Assembly (NCBI GenBank): GCA_051955535.1
Contig: JBQCGP010000029.1
Span: 78,113 to 142,112 of the forward strand
Source of the DNA: 13-2-20CM-68-14 sp051955535
Lineage (GTDB): Bacteria; Actinomycetota; Thermoleophilia; Gaiellales; Gaiellaceae
Direction: 5' to 3'
DNA: 64,000 bases
Within the stretch, counting starts at the first letter, position 1, and each line of letters starts with the position of its first letter. The translations under genes were made by a program, and so were the position numbers. The notes beneath the pieces are model-generated. The model saw only the letters and a list, made by a program, of their open reading frames with translations, was not told the origin of the DNA and searched no databases. Positions 8,901 to 17,700 of the stretch are shown here, piece after piece.

Positions 8901-9325
8901 ACGACGAGCGTGGTGATGCGGCTCGCCGTGCTGTTAGTCGCCCCGGAGAATGCCGTGACGCCAGGCTGGACGGCGTCCAGCCTCGGGCCGTATTGCTTCC
9001 AGGCGCGCCCGTCCGCCTTTGGATCGCCCTTCTTCGCGTCTTGCTGAGCGATCGAGGCGAACGTGTCGGCCGCCTGCTGTGCAAGCGCCGGTGAAACCGT
9101 GTTCGCCGGATACGCGAGCGCGGCTGCCTGGTACGCCTCGAAACCGTTCGGTCCGAGGCCTGGCGTATCTGCTTGCGAGTCCGGATCGCTCGCCGCGAAC
9201 TTGGAGAAGTGCGCCGCAGTGGCGTTCCCTCCTCCGCCGCTCGCAAAAGCGAGCAGTAAGACAGCCAGCACAGCCGCCAAGACAACGACGGCTGCCATGG
9301 CCATCCTATGGGGCTTTCGAAGCAT
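5978..9325 (-). CDS. Large exported BNR/Asp-box beta-propeller protein (sialidase or VPS10-like)
   Basis: 1115 residues from the chosen ATG, which has GGAGGGAGG about 6 bp upstream; the frame extends 36 codons further but without a better site. A signal or anchor segment (MAMAAVVVLAAVLAVLLLAF) comes first. WAGPAGGGIWRT opens the propeller, followed by repeated Asp boxes (YKSTDGGDHW, YESTDGGATF) typical of sialidases and sortilin-like exo-glycosidases. Catalytic Arg-triad residues cannot be assigned, so enzymatic activity is unproven. A Pro-rich stretch coded by C runs interrupts the last third (see 6765-6830). The gene ends in a hairpin of the repeated terminator family. Confidence 0.85.
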   Translation of the reverse strand: MLRKPHRMAMAAVVVLAAVLAVLLLAFASGGGGNATAAHFSKFAASDPDSQADTPGLGPNGFEAYQAAALAYPANTVSPALAQQAADTFASIAQQDAKKGDPKADGRAWKQYGPRLDAVQPGVTAFSGATNSTASRITTLVVSPNCQPGGCRVWAGPAGGGIWRTENALAPNPEWKQLDAQGLAQNSIGTLILDPTDKTGNTLYLGTGEGNRCSSGCEAGVGLYKSTDGGDHWTKLADSCVNNATYSCVNHGDAFLGRAISKIVIDPTNPSHIFVGSALAVRGLSHVIGNGGTKRVEPGANEPGLYESTDGGATFTEVWNGAKPDVIAESGLQGSYGINDVGLDPSDPKVVYASAFDAGLWRRDDGAAQTAFAQVFKPQFVPPQCPANPATGCALNGVDRTMFALTTKNNHTRIYLTEGTQPAVNNVVFPTDSNFWRTDMGDQSAASLLGSQTITGGACASPDPATHTFPATYTGWQCLTSQTTANAYFATDDFCTQQCWYDQDVYTPAGMPDTVYLIGSNLYGEQPCNTNGVGCGNGRSNGREVLYSSTAGDPDGTATGAANLRTFTDLSYDATINHPPWCAFAPYFDNGCVNAPNGIHPDQHAIAINPSNPTQIFEGSDGGLIRTSGNFADISSQCDEPHRNGGGPLPPTSGSYASCKRLLSRVPTLLEHIDKKLSSTIQFINVAIDPFNSSTVMGGTQDNGTWSNLPGTQRNTFTQVIYGDGGNAVFDASQPGWLANEFTGGFGDVNFENGDPTKWVIATGPLVASGEACATCIGFYWPQIGDPNPVTFNGNVTHPLYEGAQHVWRSWAFGAGHTGDVPQDTSPDMAAAAAHSPPVVPPRAPPPGPVPPDPRPDTPRAGATGPAFVTDGATPTCGDFMPLGGPAGINTAGSLPGTFYGSDRTGGSISWLARDSADHGTLWAATTAGRIFVTHNADASVPSAVTWLRVDNSAAGNSPTRFPSGITVDPNNPNHAWISYSGYNAVTPTTPGHVFSVTSHGAVGDGTFTNLNVEAGTSAFPTPGNDGDLPIADIVRDDATHTLYVATDFGVLRGDNDGTGGWHVTAGMPRYEVMHLEIEPSSRVPTCTGHGPCKRVLYAATHSQGIWQMKLGPAH
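6765..6830 (-). other. Homopolymer-rich tract inside the propeller gene
   Basis: The plus strand carries successive G runs of 5-10 bases separated by a few C, A and T. On the coding strand this reads as a Pro-rich, low-complexity segment that starts after SPDMAAAAA and ends before GPAFVTDG. The frame stays open across it. Nothing else in the window has such runs. It may be a real flexible linker, a hypermutable tract or a base-calling artefact. Confidence 0.7.
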
Positions 9326-9494
9326 TCTCGCCCTCCCTCCATGGGTTACTTCGGTGATAGCCGCCGCACTGACGACGGCGGCTCGCGGGGGCAACCGGAA
9401 ACGCTGCGCTGTAAGCGAGCCCTCGATGTCCACCGCAGCTCCTCCCGCGTACGCAGGAGGAAGTGCTTAGTTTCCCCCGCAAAGCCGGGGCACT

Positions 9495-9543
9495 ATACGA
9501 CGCCCGGCCTTACATATCAAGCGAGATATATCTCGCGTCGTAT
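9495..9543. promoter_or_regulatory. Nested palindrome between subtilase and propeller genes
   Basis: Outer arms ATACGACGC (9495-9503) and GCGTCGTAT (9535-9543) enclose a 16-nt perfect palindrome GCGAGATATATCTCGC (9521-9536). It starts 6 bp past the minus-strand subtilase stop and lies about 170 bp upstream of the propeller start codon. It could be an operator or the terminator of the subtilase; there is no T tract. The rest of 9326-9548 shows no gene. Confidence 0.5.
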
Positions 9544-9548
9544 CCGGC

Positions 9549-11288
9549 TTACGGCGCGACTGCCGCGCCCGCGTCGACCAGGCCTGCGCCGTAGGCGTCG
9601 GCGAAGCTGATCGGGCTCGACGTATCGAGGTGGCAGTAACCCGTCGGACAGGACCGACCGTCATAGGTCGGGGTCGTGTTGGCCGGGTCGTCCGGGCCCG
9701 TCCAGTTGGTGAGAGTCTTCTGCGCGGTCGCGGTCAGTCGAGCGACAAGACCGAACGGGTCGTCACGAAGCGAGGGCTTCGCCGAGAGCGCGAGCGCGGC
9801 GACGCCGAGCGCATTCGGCGCGGCCATCGAGGTTCCCTGCAACCACCCGAACCCGGCACCGGCGACCTTGAAGCAGGCGAAGTTGAAGAGCGACGACTGC
9901 AGTGGGTCGCTGCAGACAAGGCCGTTCCCGGCGAGCGCGCCGAGGGAGCCCCAGCCACCGTAGAGAACGTTGCCGTCACCGCCGTCCCAGCCCGGCAGGT
10001 TGAACCGGCGGGCACCACCCGGAGCGGCGAGGTCGACGCGCGGGCCGTAGTTCGAGTAGTACGCGAGCTGGTCGCGGGCGCCGACGTGCATGCCGAAGCC
10101 AAACGGATCGTCGGCCGGCGCCGCGCCGTTGCCGTTGTTCGTTGCCGAGACCATCACGACGCCCGGCACTCCGGCAGGCGCTTCGAGCAGGCCGCGGAGG
10201 TCGGGAACCGTGGCGGAGCCGGGGGCCGTCGTCCCGATCCCGTCCGGACCGGTCGAGACGCGACCGACGCCGGACAGCGTCCTGCCGCCTACGGTCATCG
10301 TGACGCGGCCGACGCGCACGTGCTCGTTGCCCGCGGCGGAGAAGATGGTCACGCCGCGGCTACGGCAGTACTGAACGGCGTCGCTGAAGAGGAGGTAGGT
10401 CTGCGCGTCGGTGGGGTCGCTCGGGTCGAGATAGCCCGTGATCGACATGTTGACGAGGTCGACACCGTCCGAGCATGCCGCCAGCAGGCCGGCGAGGATC
10501 CAGTCCGGCAGGGCGCCGAACCCGGATGCGAGCACCTTGTAGCTCGAGACCCGCACGTTCGGGGCGACGCCGTTCGAGGCGAATCCGTTCAGCTCGCCCG
10601 CGATCCGGCTCGCGACCCAGGTGCCGTGCCCGTCCTCGTCCTCGGTGCCGCAGTCGGTCAGCCCGGCGTCCTTAAGCGCCTTCTGGCCGTAGACGTTCTT
10701 GAGCGCCTTGCAGGGGACGAAGGTCTGGTCGTTGCCGGCGACGTTGTCCTTGAGCTCCCTGTGCGAGTCCTGGATGCCGGTGTCGAGAACCGCGACTCGG
10801 AGACTCCTGTCACCGAGCGTTCTCGTCCAGGCGGCCGGGACGTCCATCCGTGCGTCGTCCCACTGGAGGATCCCTTGCGGGTTCGTCATGCCGAGGAAGG
10901 ACGAGGCGTCGTGCCAGGGATCGGGGAAGCCGCCGCTGTTCTTGCCGAAGCGCGGCGCGTCGATCAGGCTGCCGCCGCCGGTGCCGTCCTTGAGCGCCGG
11001 GCCGTCGAACATCGACTCGCCGAAGAAGGTGGCGACGCGGGAGTCCGCGCCGAGCTTCGCGCGAAAGTCTGGCGCGCTCGAGGCAACCGCCATGGCGCCG
11101 AGCGGGCTGAGGTCGGTGACGACCTCGCCGCCGGCGGCCGCCACCGCCGCGCGCATCTGTGCCGGGGTCGTCCTCGGCTCGAAGCGCACGATCGTGACCC
11201 CGAACGGGTTCGATCCCGCGCGCGCGTAGCCGGGAGCGATCGCGAGGAGCGCCGCAGCGCAGGCCGATAGGAGAACGAGCCGCTTCAC
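9549..11288 (-). CDS. Secreted subtilisin-like serine protease (S8)
   Basis: 579 residues from a GTG start, followed at once by a signal peptide (KRLVLLSACAAALLAIAPGYARA). An N-terminal prodomain-like region (FGVTIVRFEPRTTPAQMRAA) precedes the S8 core. The catalytic triad is visible: Asp in VAVLDTGIQDSH, His in DEDGHGTWVAS, and Ser in GTSMAAPNALGVAAL. An insert rich in Gly and Asp separates the His and Ser blocks. It is one of four exported enzymes in this minus-strand block and likely degrades external protein. The nearest hairpin past its stop is the palindrome at 9495-9543, not a copy of the conserved terminator. Confidence 0.92.
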   Translation of the reverse strand: MKRLVLLSACAAALLAIAPGYARAGSNPFGVTIVRFEPRTTPAQMRAAVAAAGGEVVTDLSPLGAMAVASSAPDFRAKLGADSRVATFFGESMFDGPALKDGTGGGSLIDAPRFGKNSGGFPDPWHDASSFLGMTNPQGILQWDDARMDVPAAWTRTLGDRSLRVAVLDTGIQDSHRELKDNVAGNDQTFVPCKALKNVYGQKALKDAGLTDCGTEDEDGHGTWVASRIAGELNGFASNGVAPNVRVSSYKVLASGFGALPDWILAGLLAACSDGVDLVNMSITGYLDPSDPTDAQTYLLFSDAVQYCRSRGVTIFSAAGNEHVRVGRVTMTVGGRTLSGVGRVSTGPDGIGTTAPGSATVPDLRGLLEAPAGVPGVVMVSATNNGNGAAPADDPFGFGMHVGARDQLAYYSNYGPRVDLAAPGGARRFNLPGWDGGDGNVLYGGWGSLGALAGNGLVCSDPLQSSLFNFACFKVAGAGFGWLQGTSMAAPNALGVAALALSAKPSLRDDPFGLVARLTATAQKTLTNWTGPDDPANTTPTYDGRSCPTGYCHLDTSSPISFADAYGAGLVDAGAAVAP

Positions 11289-11358
11289 CGCATTCCCGGT
11301 TTCGGCAGCGGTTTGCGGCTCGGTTAGTGGCGTATCACTCGATCGAGGGAGAAGAAAG

Positions 11359-11398
11359 GGCCGCCCGTCGAGAGGCCGCGCGGCTTTGCCGGGCGGCC
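11359..11398. terminator. GC-rich hairpin upstream of the S8 gene
   Basis: Arms GGCCGCCCG (11359-11367) and CGGGCGGCC (11390-11398) enclose a smaller GC-rich fold. It lies between the minus-strand genes, beside the conserved terminator at 11437. It may be a diverged second copy of that terminator or part of the leader of the downstream protease gene. Confidence 0.4.
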
Positions 11399-11436
11399 GC
11401 TACAGAGCGCATGGGCCGCGATCGGTGCGACGAGAC

Positions 11437-11466
11437 GAAAAGGGCCGCCCGGAGGCGGCCCTTTTC
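11437..11466 (-). terminator. Intrinsic terminator, second of the repeated family
   Basis: Perfect 13-bp stem (GAAAAGGGCCGCC / GGCGGCCCTTTTC) with a CGGA loop, 22 bp beyond the stop of the 742-residue propeller gene. On the minus strand the 3' arm is followed by a T-containing tract. Its core is identical to those at 5928 and 14655. Confidence 0.88.
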
Positions 11467-11488
11467 CAGCACGCTTGAGGTCAGCGGC

Positions 11489-13717
11489 TTACTTCTTGTC
11501 CTGCATTGCGAGCGGGCACGGCGTGTCGATCCAGGGTGTGAGGTCTCCGACCCCGCCCCCGTGCCCGGGATTGAGCGAGTCGAAGAAGACGTCGGACTGC
11601 TCGCAGATCGGGTTGCGGCCCGGCTCGAGGTCCGTCGCCGCCGCGCCTCCCGAACCACGCCCGTTACGCGCGTCGGTCCACATGCCGTACATCTTGTTGG
11701 CGTTCGGGTCGACCCCGTTCTTGAGCGCAGGGTCGATCGAGCCGCTTGCGTTCCCCGTGTAGTCCCCGGCGAACAAGCCTGCCCGGAAGGTGTAGTCGAA
11801 GTTCGACGGAACGTCCGAGATCCGGAAGTTGTCGAACGGCACCGACGCAGCAGGCTGGTCGTTGCCCGGCACAGGGCCGGCACCCGGGTTGAAGCCCGTC
11901 GCGACCGTCGGGTTGACGACCGCTCCTGGCGCCACGCACTGGCTCGCCCCTGCCGGAACGGGACCGGTAGTGGTCTGGCTCACGGTCTGGGTCTCGGTGA
12001 TGTTGCACTTCGCACCCCAGAACCAGACGAGGTAGTTGCCAACCTCGGTCTTGCTCGTCGGCCACGGGCCGGCGCCGACAGGCGAGCTCGTGTCGAGCCT
12101 CCGGTCGTGGAACGTGACGTTCAACTGACCATCGGTGTTGATCGTCACCCACGGGAACCACTGGTCGGCGCCCCAGTTCGTTTCGGGGCAGAGCGCCGAG
12201 TTACCGCGGGTGCTGTTGGTGTTACGGCCGCAGTCGCGATTCGTCGGCGTTGTCGACGAGTCGTTGTTGACCCTCGTCGGCCCGATCCACGTGGTCCCAC
12301 CGTCCGTCGACTTGTAGAAGAAGACGTCGTTGTTGGAGTCACGGATCGTGCCGTTGCGGTTGTCGACGGTAACGACATAGACGTCGTTCGCGAAGTCGCC
12401 GCCGCGCTTGTCGGCCACGATCGAGTTCATGATGGGGTCGAAGCGGAAGCAGCTGTTCGTCGGCACCGCTCGGGTCGAACCTTGGCCGCGGGCGACGCAG
12501 TCGGTGCGACCGTTGACGCCGCGAGGCAAGTTGACGTCGTAGAGCGTGTCGACGCGCGAGGGTGGCGAGAACGTGACGCCGCCGTCCACCGAGTGGACGA
12601 CGAGGTACTGGTCCTCGTCCTCGGTGTCGCCGTTCAGGAAGCCCACCCAGACCTCACCCGTAGTCGGGTTGACCGTCGGCTGGGAGCCCTGGCTGTCGGC
12701 ACATGCGTTGCCCGGACGGCCGAGGCAGAACGCGCCTGAACCGGCGATGTACTGAGCCTGCGACCAGGTATGGCCGCGGTCATCCGAGTAGCTCAGAAAG
12801 ATCTGAGCCGAACCGGCAGCGCTGAACAACGAGTAGGTGACGTAGAGCCGGTCGCTTCCGACCTGGTCCGGATTACAGGCAATCGGCGCCTTCGAGATCG
12901 GCTTGAAGCAGACCGGGTCCACACCGGCCGGCCGCGGGCCCGCCGTGATCCACTCCTTGTCGAAGGCAGGGACACTGCCGTTCAGGACGGAGTCGTTGTC
13001 CTGGATGAAGCCGACGGTGCCGTCGCCGGGCTGGCGCGGGTCGCCTCGACCGCCGCAAACCGCGGTCGCGTCTGAGCTCCCGATCGCAACGCACGGCCGT
13101 GACCACGTGAAGCCGCCGTTCGTCGAGCGGTTCACCCAGACGCCACTCGTATCGTCCGTGCGGTTGAAGTTGATCTGCGCGTAGTACGCGATGCCCTGCC
13201 GGTCGAAGACGATTGCGGGGTCGCCGCCGCCGTCGAGGTTGTCGCCGCTCGGCAAGGACGGGAACGGTGTGATCCCGTCGTACCACTTGTTGCCGTTGTT
13301 GCTCGACGCGTAGAACCCCGAGGTTCCCCAGCCGAGCCGGTAGTCGTTCGCTCCGCCGATGATGTTCGACTTGTCCTGCGGGTTGATGTCGAGCGAGGTC
13401 TCGTCCTGCGGCATGCAGGAGTAGTCCTGGTTCACCCGGATGTTGCTGCCGGTATCGCTCATCTTCTCGACATCGTCCTTGGCGAGGTGACGCAGCGGCT
13501 TGGGCTGATCGCCTTTGAGGCCAGCCTGCGGGCACTCCGTGATCGCGTTGCCAAGGCTGTTGAAGTCCTTGTACTCGATCGGCCCCGATACGGCCGTCGT
13601 GTCTTCGTCCTCGCTTGCCCACGGCGGATCCTGGACAGCGGATGCGGTTCCCACCCACATGACCAGGAGCGCGCTAAGAGCCGCAAGAGGCAGAAGCAAA
13701 GCAAGAGCCTTCTTCAC
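11489..13717 (-). CDS. Secreted sialidase-like BNR/Asp-box protein
   Basis: 742 residues. The GTG start has AAGGAGGGG about 9 bp upstream. A signal peptide (KKALALLLPLAALSALLVMW) ends near TASA. At least four Asp boxes are visible (STNGGFTW, YSDDRGHTW, HSVDGGVTF, YKSTDGGTTW), the hallmark of six-bladed sialidase-type propellers. The region after the last Asp box is rich in Pro, Thr and Gly with several Cys. Substrate and activity cannot be inferred. It differs in sequence from the 1115-residue propeller but sits in the same block and has the same terminator hairpin. Confidence 0.86.
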   Translation of the reverse strand: MKKALALLLPLAALSALLVMWVGTASAVQDPPWASEDEDTTAVSGPIEYKDFNSLGNAITECPQAGLKGDQPKPLRHLAKDDVEKMSDTGSNIRVNQDYSCMPQDETSLDINPQDKSNIIGGANDYRLGWGTSGFYASSNNGNKWYDGITPFPSLPSGDNLDGGGDPAIVFDRQGIAYYAQINFNRTDDTSGVWVNRSTNGGFTWSRPCVAIGSSDATAVCGGRGDPRQPGDGTVGFIQDNDSVLNGSVPAFDKEWITAGPRPAGVDPVCFKPISKAPIACNPDQVGSDRLYVTYSLFSAAGSAQIFLSYSDDRGHTWSQAQYIAGSGAFCLGRPGNACADSQGSQPTVNPTTGEVWVGFLNGDTEDEDQYLVVHSVDGGVTFSPPSRVDTLYDVNLPRGVNGRTDCVARGQGSTRAVPTNSCFRFDPIMNSIVADKRGGDFANDVYVVTVDNRNGTIRDSNNDVFFYKSTDGGTTWIGPTRVNNDSSTTPTNRDCGRNTNSTRGNSALCPETNWGADQWFPWVTINTDGQLNVTFHDRRLDTSSPVGAGPWPTSKTEVGNYLVWFWGAKCNITETQTVSQTTTGPVPAGASQCVAPGAVVNPTVATGFNPGAGPVPGNDQPAASVPFDNFRISDVPSNFDYTFRAGLFAGDYTGNASGSIDPALKNGVDPNANKMYGMWTDARNGRGSGGAAATDLEPGRNPICEQSDVFFDSLNPGHGGGVGDLTPWIDTPCPLAMQDKK

Positions 13718-13828
13718 TCTCTCCCCTCCTTCTCGATGCAGACCGCGACCCCCCGGCGGCCATGCCTGACCGCGGGACTATATAACGCCGCCTGAAGCGC
13801 CCTGGGCGAGCTTGGCATACTCGAACCG

Positions 13829-14071
13829 ATGCCCCTGCTCTTGCTGCTGTTGATCCTCGCGCTCTTCGGATTCTCTCTAGCCGGAGTCGGCTCGAGCGGT
13901 TCGGGATCCGGAACGTCGCATGTCACGACGTCCTCGGCGCCGCTCCACCGAGCACCGCTCTACCGTGATCCGTGCCGCGGCGCTATCCCGGGCAACACGC
14001 GGCACCTGAAACCGATGCCGAAGGGCTGCTTGCCGGCGCGGTCGGGCGGCCTAGCGGGCCGCAGCCCGTAG
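13829..14071 (+). CDS. Possible small membrane-anchored or exported protein
   Basis: An 80-residue frame opening with a strongly hydrophobic Leu stretch (MPLLLLLLILALFGFSLAGV), then Ser/Gly/Thr-rich and basic sequence with two Cys. No clear ribosome binding site precedes the ATG. Its last 21 bp overlap the convergent lipoprotein gene. The hydrophobic start resembles many small actinobacterial anchored proteins, but the GC-rich context can produce such frames by chance. If it is not a gene, 13718-14050 holds only the upstream region of the propeller gene. Confidence 0.4.
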   Translation: MPLLLLLLILALFGFSLAGVGSSGSGSGTSHVTTSSAPLHRAPLYRDPCRGAIPGNTRHLKPMPKGCLPARSGGLAGRSP

Positions 14072-14629
14072 AAGCCCGTCCTGCCTGCGCGCGAGCGCGA
14101 GTGCCTCGGGAAGCGTCAGCCGGAAACCGTTCGCCTCGAGCTCCGCGGTCGCGTTCGCCCTACGCCACGCAATCGCGTAGCTCTGCACGGGTGCGGCGCC
14201 GGTTCGGACCATGACGACGCCGGACGCCTCGTCACCGAGCTTGCCGACGTCGATCTTCTTCGCGCCCGGCTGCTCGAGCTGCTGCGGATAGAGCCCGAAA
14301 TCCTTCTTCGCGCCGCCGACGTCCTTGAACAGGTCGACACGTGAGGCGACGACGAGCGGCCCCAGAGTCTTCGGGGAGCCGCCGCGGTTGTAGCGGCCGA
14401 TCCAGCCGTCGATCCGCCCGAATCGTTTCGGGTCGCTCCGGGCGCCGGTCTGGTCTGCGGACAGTTGGCGGCCGAAGTAGAAGGCGGCGAACCCCTTCGG
14501 CAGATCACTCGTCTGCAGCACGAGCTTCGAGAGCTTCGCCTTCGGGATCGTGGGCCCCGACGAGCTGCAGCCCACCTGCAGAGTGACGCAGGCGGCAAGC
14601 AGGACGAGTAGCGCGCGCCCGCTGAGCAT
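14051..14629 (-). CDS. Lipoprotein of unknown function
   Basis: 192 residues. The signal ends in a lipobox (VTLQVGC, Cys at about 21) followed by SSSGP, so the mature protein should be lipid-anchored outside the membrane. The mature part is mixed alpha/beta with LVLQTSDLPKGF near the start, a motif shape common in actinobacterial lipoproteins, and LTLPEALALARRQDGLL at the end. No enzymatic motif is seen. It follows the 1138-residue subtilase on the same strand, with a terminator between them, so it has its own transcript. Confidence 0.82.
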   Translation of the reverse strand: MLSGRALLVLLAACVTLQVGCSSSGPTIPKAKLSKLVLQTSDLPKGFAAFYFGRQLSADQTGARSDPKRFGRIDGWIGRYNRGGSPKTLGPLVVASRVDLFKDVGGAKKDFGLYPQQLEQPGAKKIDVGKLGDEASGVVMVRTGAAPVQSYAIAWRRANATAELEANGFRLTLPEALALARRQDGLLRAAAR

Positions 14630-14654
14630 CGCCGGAGAATCGCAGAAGGAAAGA

Positions 14655-14682
14655 GAAAGGGCCGCCCGGAGGCGGCCCTTTC
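14655..14682 (-). terminator. Intrinsic terminator, third of the repeated family
   Basis: Perfect 12-bp stem (GAAAGGGCCGCC / GGCGGCCCTTTC) with a CGGA loop, 20 bp past the stop of the large subtilase gene. Its core matches those at 5928 and 11437. Confidence 0.88.
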
Positions 14683-14702
14683 ACTACTCGGTGCTTTCGA
14701 GG

Positions 14703-17700
14703 CTACGGCATAACCGTGAGTGTCTGTAGCGCCTGCGTGACACCAGGCGTCAGGTTCGACGTCATGCTCGCCGTCGAGTCGTACCTTCCGGGGGTGTCTG
14801 CGGTGGCGTCGTAGCCGAAGCTCACCGATCCACCCGGCGTGGGGCCGCTCAGGTCGACGGAGTACTGCGTGCTGTCCGCCGGTGCCGAGGCGAGGTTGGC
14901 GCCGCTCGACCCGTCACGGTTCTCCGCGCCCCAGTTCTGGCCGGAGGTCGGATCACCGGAACCGGCGTTGGCGCCGACGCCGTATGCGATCGTGATCTGC
15001 TCGCCGGTGTTGGAAGCCGTGTTTGCGAACCAGATCTCGAACGAGTGGGTCGTGGCGTTGCCGAAGTTCTTCACGCCCTCCCAGTCGACCACCGTCCAGT
15101 GGCTGCTGCCGGCGCCGAGTGTCGCCACGTAGAGGTGCCCGGCACCCGTTGACGATGGGTTCAGGTCGGTCCACAACGGCGCGACGACATTGTTCGGCCG
15201 CGCCGGGTTTGGGAAGTGCTGCGGCAGGAAGACGATGTCCTGCTGAGTGCCGCCCCCGAGCACGACATAGCCGTTCGAGACGACACCGATCGACGAGTAG
15301 GTCTCGGCCCCGTAGAGCACGGGGGTGGTGAGGGAGAAGTTCGAGATCGTGTCGTCTCCGACACCCGCGACCGGCCCGACGCCAAGAGCGCTGAGCGGAA
15401 CGTACCCGAACGGCTCGCCGCCGCCCAGGGTGAGCCCGTTGACCCGCGGGGCCAGAGCCGGACTGAGCGTGCCGCTCCAATGTGCCCCGAAGTGCGGCGC
15501 GATCAGGGAGGCCGGCGCCGAGACGTTGCTGTAGTGCAGCCCCGGCGAGCCGCTGACCTTTATGTCCACGTTCGCCTGCACTGAAGCCAGGTTCTGCGCC
15601 GAGACGGTGCAATGCGAGCTCGCGCTCACCGGGAACGACCCAGGCGAGCACGAATGGCTCAGCGTCACGGCACCCTGCTTCTTGAAGAAGGCGACGGGCA
15701 TCACCACAGGCGTGGCGCCCGCCTTTTGGGGATCCAGGGTGATCCGCCCGAAGTACTGGCCGTTGGCCACGTTCGGAGCGCTGATCGTGATCGGGAAGGT
15801 GACGGAGCCACCCGCCTTCACGTTGATGTTCCCGTTGTTGTTCCCGACGGTGATCGTCACGCCGGCTGGGGCCTGAGTCAGCACGTGAAGGACCTGATTC
15901 TGGCCGGAGACATTGATCGCCGTCCGGGAGGTCGAGATCTGGCCCGGCATCGTCGACGCGTCGACGCTGGCCAGGTTGAGGTCGATGCGGTGGAGTGTGT
16001 CGGTCCCCGCCGCGACGAAGTCCGTGAACGACTCGTTGAAGACGAGAGTCGGGTTCACCGCACGATCGGCGCGGATCGAGCCGGCCCCGTCGTCGAACGG
16101 AGTCGCCGGAGTGACGCCGTCCTCCTTGACCACATCCTGAACCGACGAGGTCATCAGCGCCGACTTGATCTCCTCAGGCGTCCAGCTCGGGTGAACCGCT
16201 TTGACCAGCGCCGACACGCCGGCCGCGTGCGGGCTCGCCATCGAAGTGCCGGCGATCGCCTGATAAAGGTTGCCGGGCGGCCCGTTGTCGGCGGTCGTCT
16301 GGTCCGGCTGCGGCGTCATGCCCGCGAGGACCTGCACGCCCGGCGCAGTGACGTCGGGCTTGATCCAGTCGCCGGTCGGCCCGCGCGATGAGAAGCTTGC
16401 CATTACGTCGGCCTGGCTCGGCTGTGCGGTGCCCTGCGCCCACGTGGCCATCACGTTCGTGTGCGAGCTGACGAAGTTGGCGATCGAGTTCGAGTTGAAC
16501 TGTGTCTGGATCGCCGGCAGGTAGTGGTTGTCAGACTCGAGGTCGGTCACTGCGGCCGACTGGTTGTAGAGGATCATTCCGGCCGCGCCGCCCGCGAGGA
16601 CCCTGCGACCCTTGTCGACGCGGCCGTTGTTGCCGCGCGCGCAGACGACGACCTTGCCCGTCGCGGTGTTGGCCGCGAGCGTGTTCTCGCAGAGCGCTGT
16701 CTCGCCCGGCAGGCTCGACGCCAGGACGACCGGGGTCGGGGTCGAGATGCCGTTGGTCAGCGTGACACCCGGAACGTCGAGCGTCGCGCCGCCGTCCGCG
16801 GTCAGGTGGAGCGTCGAGTTGAACGAGCGCGGGCCCGTCGAGGCCCCGACGGTCGTCGTCCACGGGCCGCCGTGATCCGACGTGCCCGAGCCGGGACCCG
16901 CGTTGCCGGCCGCCGCGTTGACGGAGATGCCCGCGTTGGTCGCGTCGAGGAAGGCCAGCTCGACCGGGTCGGTATAGGGCTGCGCCCCGCCCGAGATAGA
17001 GAAGTTGATCACGTTCACGTGGTCGGCGATCGCCTGCTGGACGGCCGCGACGGAGTCGGAGTTGAAGCAGCCTTGCGCGAGGCAGACGCGGTACTCGATC
17101 ACGTGCACGCCGGGGGCGATCCCGCAGACCGGCCCGCGCTCGACGCCGTAGAGGACGGCCGAGCTGACACAGTCGCCGGCTGCCGTGGTCATGGTGTGCG
17201 TGCCATGACCCTCGGGGTCGCGCGGAGAGCACACCTTGGTGGTGTTGTTGCAGAACTCCTGCCCGTCGGAGCCGATATTGGCCATGTAGGTCGCGGTCTT
17301 CGCGTAAGCGCCGATGAGCTTGTTGTTGCAGCTGAACGCGGGGCCGAGATGAGCGACGTCACCGCCCGTTGCGAAGTCGCCGCACCCGCGCAGGCCACCC
17401 GGAGGCGCCGAGATTCCGGACGGCGAGAGCATCGGGTGCTCCGGCCAAATGCCTGTGTCGAGGACGCCGACGATCACGTTCGAGCCGGCGTTGGACGGCC
17501 CGCCCAGGCTGGGCCACACGTTCGTCGCGCCGATGAAGCCGGTGTTGTCGTCGAGCGGATGCTGGAGCGTGTCCTTCTGCACCGCGGCGACGCCCTTGAT
17601 CTTCAAGAGCTTCGAGATCTCGTTGCCCGGCACCTGCGCCGCAACTCCGCCGTACACCAGTTGATAGCCCTGGCGGATCGTGACCCCGCGGACCTTCGCG

